Assembly (NCBI GenBank): GCA_013373635.1
Contig: JABXHN010000080.1
Span: 1-57,271 of the forward strand
Length of the DNA stretch: 57,271 bases
Reading direction: 5' to 3'
Source: Flavobacteriaceae bacterium
Lineage (GTDB): Bacteria; Bacteroidota; Bacteroidia; Flavobacteriales; Flavobacteriaceae
Shown here: positions 53,239 to 57,271 of the stretch, piece after piece
How the letters are laid out: the number at the start of each line of letters is the position of its first letter
Numbering within the stretch: position 1 is the first letter of the stretch
Notes under the pieces: model-generated
What the model was told of the DNA's origin: nothing
The model's input: only the letters and a program-made list of their open reading frames with translations
Databases searched by the model: none
Program-made: the position numbers and the translations under genes

Positions 53239-54581
53239 TTTGATTCTTTATTTGAAGTTTGTGGTTTGTAAAAATCTGGTGGAAACCCATTGACCTGTCT
53301 CCATATTTCATACCAAATTGGTACGTCGTTTAAAAGCGCAATGGTCATGGCTCCTGAACCCACTCTGAGTTCTTTTGGCCAAGGGTGGTCTTCTGGGTCT
53401 GGAGAAAGCATGACGCGATACTTTCCATTGGGACTGATATCGTTTTCTAAAGCGACCACAATGGCGCCATAGGTACCATAAGAAACCGATTCCCAACCGT
53501 TAAACACGATTGCGGGCCAACCATCGAATTGGACGCGGACCCGTTCTCCTAAATGAATTAAGGGCATGTCAATCGGACGAACATACGTTTCAACTGCTAA
53601 ATCAAATTGAGCAGGAGTGATGGTTAATAGGTTTTCCCCTTCTTTGAAGCTCTCTCCAATACCAGCCTTGTATATTTTGTTGACATAGCCATCTTGAGGA
53701 GCTCGAACCCACAATAAATCCCCCCTTCTCGAGTAGTTCTCAAAACTGTTTTCGAGTTTCGAAACCTCAACTCTATTATTGAGTTCTAAAGATTTCGCAC
53801 TGTACAAATCACTTTTTACCTTGGACAGTTTATCTCCATAGGAAGCCTTGATTCGTGACAGTTCCAATTCAGCATTGAGAACATTGTTCTGACTCTCTAA
53901 AAGTTTGTTTTGTTGGGCGATGTATTTGGCCTGAGCCATTTGTAATTTCAATTTTTTATCTTCCACATCACGCGTTGCTTTCAAGCCCTCAAGGTTTAAT
54001 GCTACTACGCGATCGTATTGCTTTTGAGCAATGGATTGATTCGTTAAAGCAGCCTCTAATTCGATGCTGTCGCTCTTCACTTTTAAGTGCGATTGTAGAA
54101 TTTTATTGGAAGCTTGTTGCAGTTTTAAATTGAGTTCCTCTTCCAGAGCTTTTAATTGGTTATCAAGGGCTTCAATCTTATTCAAATAAGCTTTGGAAGA
54201 TTCATTTTTGGCTTGAAGCTGAAGATTGGTGCGCTCGCTGAGTTTGCTGTCAAAGTAATCGCTTTTTACTTCAGAAATCCTCAAAATGGTATCTCCAGCC
54301 TTAACGTAATCCCCTTCTCGGATAAACCACTGCTCAACCCTACCAGGGATTTGAGATTGGATGTTTTGTGGACGTTGCCCAGGCATCAGGGTGGTTACTT
54401 TACCGTAACCTGTTATATTTTGAGTCCAGGGTAGAAAGAGGATGACCAATAAAATAATACCAAAAGCCAATAAGAACTTATTGAGTTGACGATAGTATTG
54501 TTTGTCACCTACTTTTTGTAGGGAGGTATAGTGATCGATCTGAACCTCTTTATAGAGTGGGTTTTTTGATATATTGAGCAT
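53235..54581 (-). CDS. HlyD family periplasmic adaptor subunit
   Basis: The 448-residue protein has a short cytoplasmic N-terminus, one membrane helix at about 33-50 (LLAFGIILLVILFLPW), a lipoyl half-motif (QIPGRVEQWFIREGDYVKAGD), a long coiled-coil hairpin (about 105-265) and the second lipoyl half (LLWVRAPQDGYVNKIYKAGIGE), then a beta-barrel (VRVQFDGWPAIVFNGW). It links the ABC inner-membrane transporter and the TolC-type duct. It lies 11 bp after the ABC gene and overlaps TolC by 4 bp. Confidence 0.92.
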   Translation of the reverse strand: MLNISKNPLYKEVQIDHYTSLQKVGDKQYYRQLNKFLLAFGIILLVILFLPWTQNITGYGKVTTLMPGQRPQNIQSQIPGRVEQWFIREGDYVKAGDTILRISEVKSDYFDSKLSERTNLQLQAKNESSKAYLNKIEALDNQLKALEEELNLKLQQASNKILQSHLKVKSDSIELEAALTNQSIAQKQYDRVVALNLEGLKATRDVEDKKLKLQMAQAKYIAQQNKLLESQNNVLNAELELSRIKASYGDKLSKVKSDLYSAKSLELNNRVEVSKLENSFENYSRRGDLLWVRAPQDGYVNKIYKAGIGESFKEGENLLTITPAQFDLAVETYVRPIDMPLIHLGERVRVQFDGWPAIVFNGWESVSYGTYGAIVVALENDISPNGKYRVMLSPDPEDHPWPKELRVGSGAMTIALLNDVPIWYEIWRQVNGFPPDFYKPQTSNKESK

Positions 54582-54592
54582 ATATAATGGGT

Positions 54593-56248
54593 TTAAACGA
54601 GTTTTCCTTTAGTTAACTTGATCACTTGAGTAGCAAAATTTTTCCAATAATCATTACTGCTCACCACCACTAAACTCCAGGGGTGTTGAGGATTTGTGAG
54701 GTAGTCGATAATTTCCTTCGTTTCAGATTGACTAAATTGATCGAGCGCATCTTCTAAAATTAATAGTTGCGGACTTTTTAAGATTGCTCGTGCCAAGATG
54801 ATTTTTTTGCTATTGGTGTAGGATATTTGCCTTCCTTCAGGGTTGATTTCAGTATTCAATCCATGGGGTAATTCGGTTAGAAAATCAAGAAGCCCAACCT
54901 TTTCCATAACCTTGTAGATCTGATCGTCCGTAATCGAGCGATCATTAAAAGTCAAGTTCTCTCGAAGACTTCCTTCAAAAGGGTATTCCTCGGATAGAGA
55001 AAGGCCTAATTGAGCTCTGTAATGATTGATGAGGATTCCTTGACTGTTGAGTTGGTTGACAAATAAACTTCCTTTGGTTGGTTTGATTAATCCCGCAAGA
55101 ATTCTCAACAAGGTTGATTTACCAGATCCACTTTCACCCTGAATTAAAAGGATGTTCTTTTTTTCAATACGCAGGTTGATGTCTGATAAGATGGGTTTCT
55201 CTCGATTAGGAACACTGTAGCTTAGATGATCCAATTCAATCTTCAGACGCTCTTTGAGATCGACGATTTCACCTGTTCGTGACTCAAGCGGTTTATCAAC
55301 GACTTGCCCCAACTTTTCGATTGAAGTAAGCATATCATAAAGGGTTTCCAATCCAATAATAAGTTTTTCAATGGAAGCAATAACCAATAAAATGATGATT
55401 TCTGCAGCCACAAATTGACCGATGTTCATTTGTTGTCCAAGCACTAACAATCCGCCAATACTCAGCAGACCTGCGGTGATTAAGGCTTTAAAAACGATCA
55501 TTTTAATGTATTGTGATTTGATTACGCCAAAGTGCTTTTCACGAGCGTTGAGGTATTTGTCGACCAAAAGGTCATTTTTGTGAAGCGCTAAATTGGTTTT
55601 TCCAGAAAGTTTAAAACTTACCACCGAACGCGCGACCTCTTGGATCCAATGAGCCACCTTGTATTTGTATTTGGACTCTTCTAGGGAAGTTGAGACCCCT
55701 TTTTGAATACTGTATTTAAAAACAATATAAACACCTCCTAAAAGCACCAATCCATAAGCTATGAACAGCGGATGATAGAAGGAGAGTAGCAAGAGCGCAA
55801 AGATCACCTGGAGTAAAGCCGCAGGGACATCGATCAAAATTTTGGTCAATCCCTTTTGAATGGTCAAATTGTCAAAAAAACGATTGGCGAGCTCTGGTGG
55901 ATAGTAATTGCGGAGCTCTTCCATGGCCATCTTAGGAAATCGATAGGTCAGTTCAAATGAAGAACGCGTAAAGATGCGTTGTTGCATCGTTTCAATAATG
56001 CGAAGCTGCATCAATTGAAGCAGGCCATTAAAAACTGCACCAAGAGTTACCAAAACGATTAAAACAATCCAAGAAGAGGAAATTTCAGCTCCTTGAATCA
56101 AATTGATGATCGCTTGAATTCCCAAAGGAAGCGATAGCGCAACGATTCCTGAAAATAAGGCGTAGTAAAATATTTGAAAGATATCCTTGCGTTCTAACTT
56201 TAGTAGGTTAAAAAATCGATCCCAGGGACTTAAAGGTGAATTATTCAT
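54593..56248 (-). CDS. ABC exporter subunit with non-canonical ATPase motifs
   Basis: The 551-residue protein has an exporter transmembrane domain (residues 1-310, helices such as IFQIFYYALFSGIVALSLPLG) and a nucleotide-binding domain from about 345. The Walker A is intact (GESGSGKST, 371-379). The other motifs deviate: Q-loop region LGLSLSEEYPFEG lacks Gln, the signature reads QISYTNSKK (474-482) where LSGGQ-type sequence is usual, Walker B is LLILEDALD (495-503, E-D in place of D-E) and the H-loop VVVSSND (527-533) has no His. It has no peptidase domain. It overlaps the TetR gene by 8 bp and precedes HlyD, so it is the inner-membrane part of a type I-like export system. Confidence 0.85.
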   Translation of the reverse strand: MNNSPLSPWDRFFNLLKLERKDIFQIFYYALFSGIVALSLPLGIQAIINLIQGAEISSSWIVLIVLVTLGAVFNGLLQLMQLRIIETMQQRIFTRSSFELTYRFPKMAMEELRNYYPPELANRFFDNLTIQKGLTKILIDVPAALLQVIFALLLLSFYHPLFIAYGLVLLGGVYIVFKYSIQKGVSTSLEESKYKYKVAHWIQEVARSVVSFKLSGKTNLALHKNDLLVDKYLNAREKHFGVIKSQYIKMIVFKALITAGLLSIGGLLVLGQQMNIGQFVAAEIIILLVIASIEKLIIGLETLYDMLTSIEKLGQVVDKPLESRTGEIVDLKERLKIELDHLSYSVPNREKPILSDINLRIEKKNILLIQGESGSGKSTLLRILAGLIKPTKGSLFVNQLNSQGILINHYRAQLGLSLSEEYPFEGSLRENLTFNDRSITDDQIYKVMEKVGLLDFLTELPHGLNTEINPEGRQISYTNSKKIILARAILKSPQLLILEDALDQFSQSETKEIIDYLTNPQHPWSLVVVSSNDYWKNFATQVIKLTKGKLV

Positions 56249-56927
56249 TCGAAATGGTGTTTAAAGTTCGTATGACTAGATCTGTTAAAAAGAATTTAGG
56301 AATGGCACTATCGTGACAATCAGTTATATTTTTAAAATGCTTGTTCAAGAAGTGTTGATGCAGGCTTGATTCGACAAGGGTGCTTGCCAAACTACTCGGA
56401 TAATTGTAAGAAGCATCAACATCGCTTATCATTGTTTTGATTCTCAGGACCAGTCTCTTGTAAACATTGAAGTAACCTTCTTTATTTTCTTTGTCGACTT
56501 CTTTGGTCAAGAAGGATTTGGAATTTTCATTGATAATGATTCGATGTAGGGCTACTTCATTTATGTGCGTAATACTGCTGTCTTCAACAACGGGTTTTGA
56601 GATGACTTCAATGGCTTTTTTGAGTTTTTCAATGGGATTGTTCAAGCTGTAGGTTTCAATGAGAACTTGATATTCGATCCAAGTCCAATACCAAGAGGTT
56701 AGATAACTCAAAAGCTTGTGTTTGTTTTCAAAATAGCGATAGATAGAACTTTCGTTAGACCCAATGCGTTCTCCTAGTTTTTTAAATGTGAATGCTTCAT
56801 AGCCAATTTCATCGATGAGTTCAATGCTCTCACGAACAATACGCTTTCCTAAAGCAGAAGATTCAGGGTCCTTATTGTAGATGGAATCTGCAACTGTTAT
56901 TTTAAAGTTAGCTAACATGTTAATCAT
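56241..56927 (-). CDS. TetR family transcriptional regulator
   Basis: The 228-residue protein has the TetR helix-turn-helix near residues 30-70 (VRESIELIDEIGYEAFTFKKL then RIGSNESSIYRYFENKHKLL). The C-terminal ligand domain is not recognisable. I start at ATG 56927 (second ATG at 56918 is possible); an upstream TTG lies in the -7 promoter box. It is the first gene of the export operon, and a 17-bp palindrome (56955-56971) lies exactly in its promoter spacer, so it probably represses its own operon. The inducer is unknown, likely the exported compound. Confidence 0.88.
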   Translation of the reverse strand: MINMLANFKITVADSIYNKDPESSALGKRIVRESIELIDEIGYEAFTFKKLGERIGSNESSIYRYFENKHKLLSYLTSWYWTWIEYQVLIETYSLNNPIEKLKKAIEVISKPVVEDSSITHINEVALHRIIINENSKSFLTKEVDKENKEGYFNVYKRLVLRIKTMISDVDASYNYPSSLASTLVESSLHQHFLNKHFKNITDCHDSAIPKFFLTDLVIRTLNTISNE

Positions 56928-56948
56928 AACATTTAATCTTATTTTGTG

Positions 56949-56980
56949 CAAATATAATAGTAATACTATTAATAATGCAA
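56949..56980 (-). promoter_or_regulatory. Export-operon promoter with TetR-type palindrome
   Basis: On the minus strand a TTG -33 element (56978-56980), a 21-base spacer and a TATATTTG -7 box (56949-56956) are seen. The perfect palindrome TAATAGTA-A-TACTATTA (56955-56971) fills the spacer and touches the -7 box, the expected place for a TetR repressor. Confidence 0.7.
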
Positions 56981-57112
56981 ATAAAACTTTCTTATGATGC
57001 TATAAGACTTGTTTATGTCAACTTGAGGGATTGTTTAGAGTAACTAGAAACTAGCTTCTGTTCAATAGAAAAATTCTAGTTTTTTAAAATTCAAATAGAA
57101 AAAATAAAGAAT

Positions 57113-57146
57113 AAAAAAAGCCCATTCGTGTTGAATGGGCTTTTTG
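57113..57146 (-). terminator. Intrinsic terminator of tRNA-Phe
   Basis: GCCCATTC and GAATGGGC arms (8 bp, extended by A/T pairs) enclose loop GTGTT with A- and T-runs on the two sides. It lies 8 bp past the tRNA 3' end on the minus strand and can work in both directions. Confidence 0.85.
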
Positions 57147-57153
57147 TTTGTTG

Positions 57154-57226
<73 letters not shown>

Positions 57227-57243
57227 ATGCTCTTAAGCGGATG

Positions 57244-57251
57244 CAAATATA
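57244..57251 (-). promoter_or_regulatory. -7 box of tRNA-Phe
   Basis: On the minus strand TATATTTG matches the Bacteroidota consensus 18 bp upstream of the tRNA 5' end. The -33 element is at or beyond the window edge. Confidence 0.6.
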
Positions 57252-57271
57252 AATTCTAATTGTGGAAAACC

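Overview
The window looks like a chromosome segment of a marine-type member of the Flavobacteriaceae (Bacteroidota). The support is low G+C, TAnnTTTG-type -7 promoter boxes, a SusC/SusD pair, many TonB-dependent receptors, SC-type lipoprotein signals, a DUF4249 protein and an NrtR-like Nudix regulator. Genus is not assignable from what I can see. Calls rest on motif reading only; no search was run.

Layout. 1-2.2 kb is a visibly A/T-rich accessory edge: a partial secreted protein overlapping a small lipoprotein gene, then the C-terminal stub of a tyrosine recombinase and the promoter plus 5' half of an initiator tRNA gene, which I read as scars of an integrated element. 2.2-5.7 kb is a trans-4-hydroxyproline degradation operon (epimerase, 2-oxoglutarate semialdehyde dehydrogenase, pyrroline-hydroxy-carboxylate deaminase) without its D-hydroxyproline dehydrogenase. 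5.9-9.8 kb has a b561-like membrane protein with YceI, a PhyH-type dioxygenase with a hotdog thioesterase, and a lipoprotein. 9.8-16.2 kb is a TonB receptor operon with STN domain, DUF4249 lipoprotein and a macroglobulin/plug-like protein.

16.2-42.6 kb is a carbohydrate and ester region: two type-B carboxylesterases, a Nudix-family regulator with a degenerate Nudix box, an esterase, an operon of GH78 rhamnosidase, CitMHS transporter and a split AtuA protein, two secreted nucleoside-hydrolase-like DUF1593 proteins, an FG-GAP/ASPIC lipoprotein, SusC/SusD, xylulokinase and xylose isomerase, followed by a LacI regulator. Three intergenic regions inside it carry a similar 15-bp palindrome of form GTGT-N7-ACAC, which suggests common control of the rhamnosidase/AtuA/DUF1593 genes, the Nudix regulator and perhaps SusC. 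This possible regulon of partly uncharacterised enzymes is the best candidate for an undescribed system here.

43.7-46 kb has a DUF1059 protein, a CBS protein and an SLC13 transporter with FNR-like palindromes. 46-49.5 kb is a metal-responsive unit: a DtxR-family regulator divergent from a TonB receptor with a CxxC in its plug and a secreted thioredoxin-like protein; a DtxR-like box sits exactly in the receptor promoter spacer. 49.6-51.7 kb holds a frameshifted outer-membrane protein gene, a monoheme lipoprotein and an exported creatininase-family protein. 51.8-56.9 kb is a TetR-ABC-HlyD-TolC export operon whose ATPase has several non-canonical motifs. The window ends with tRNA-Phe.
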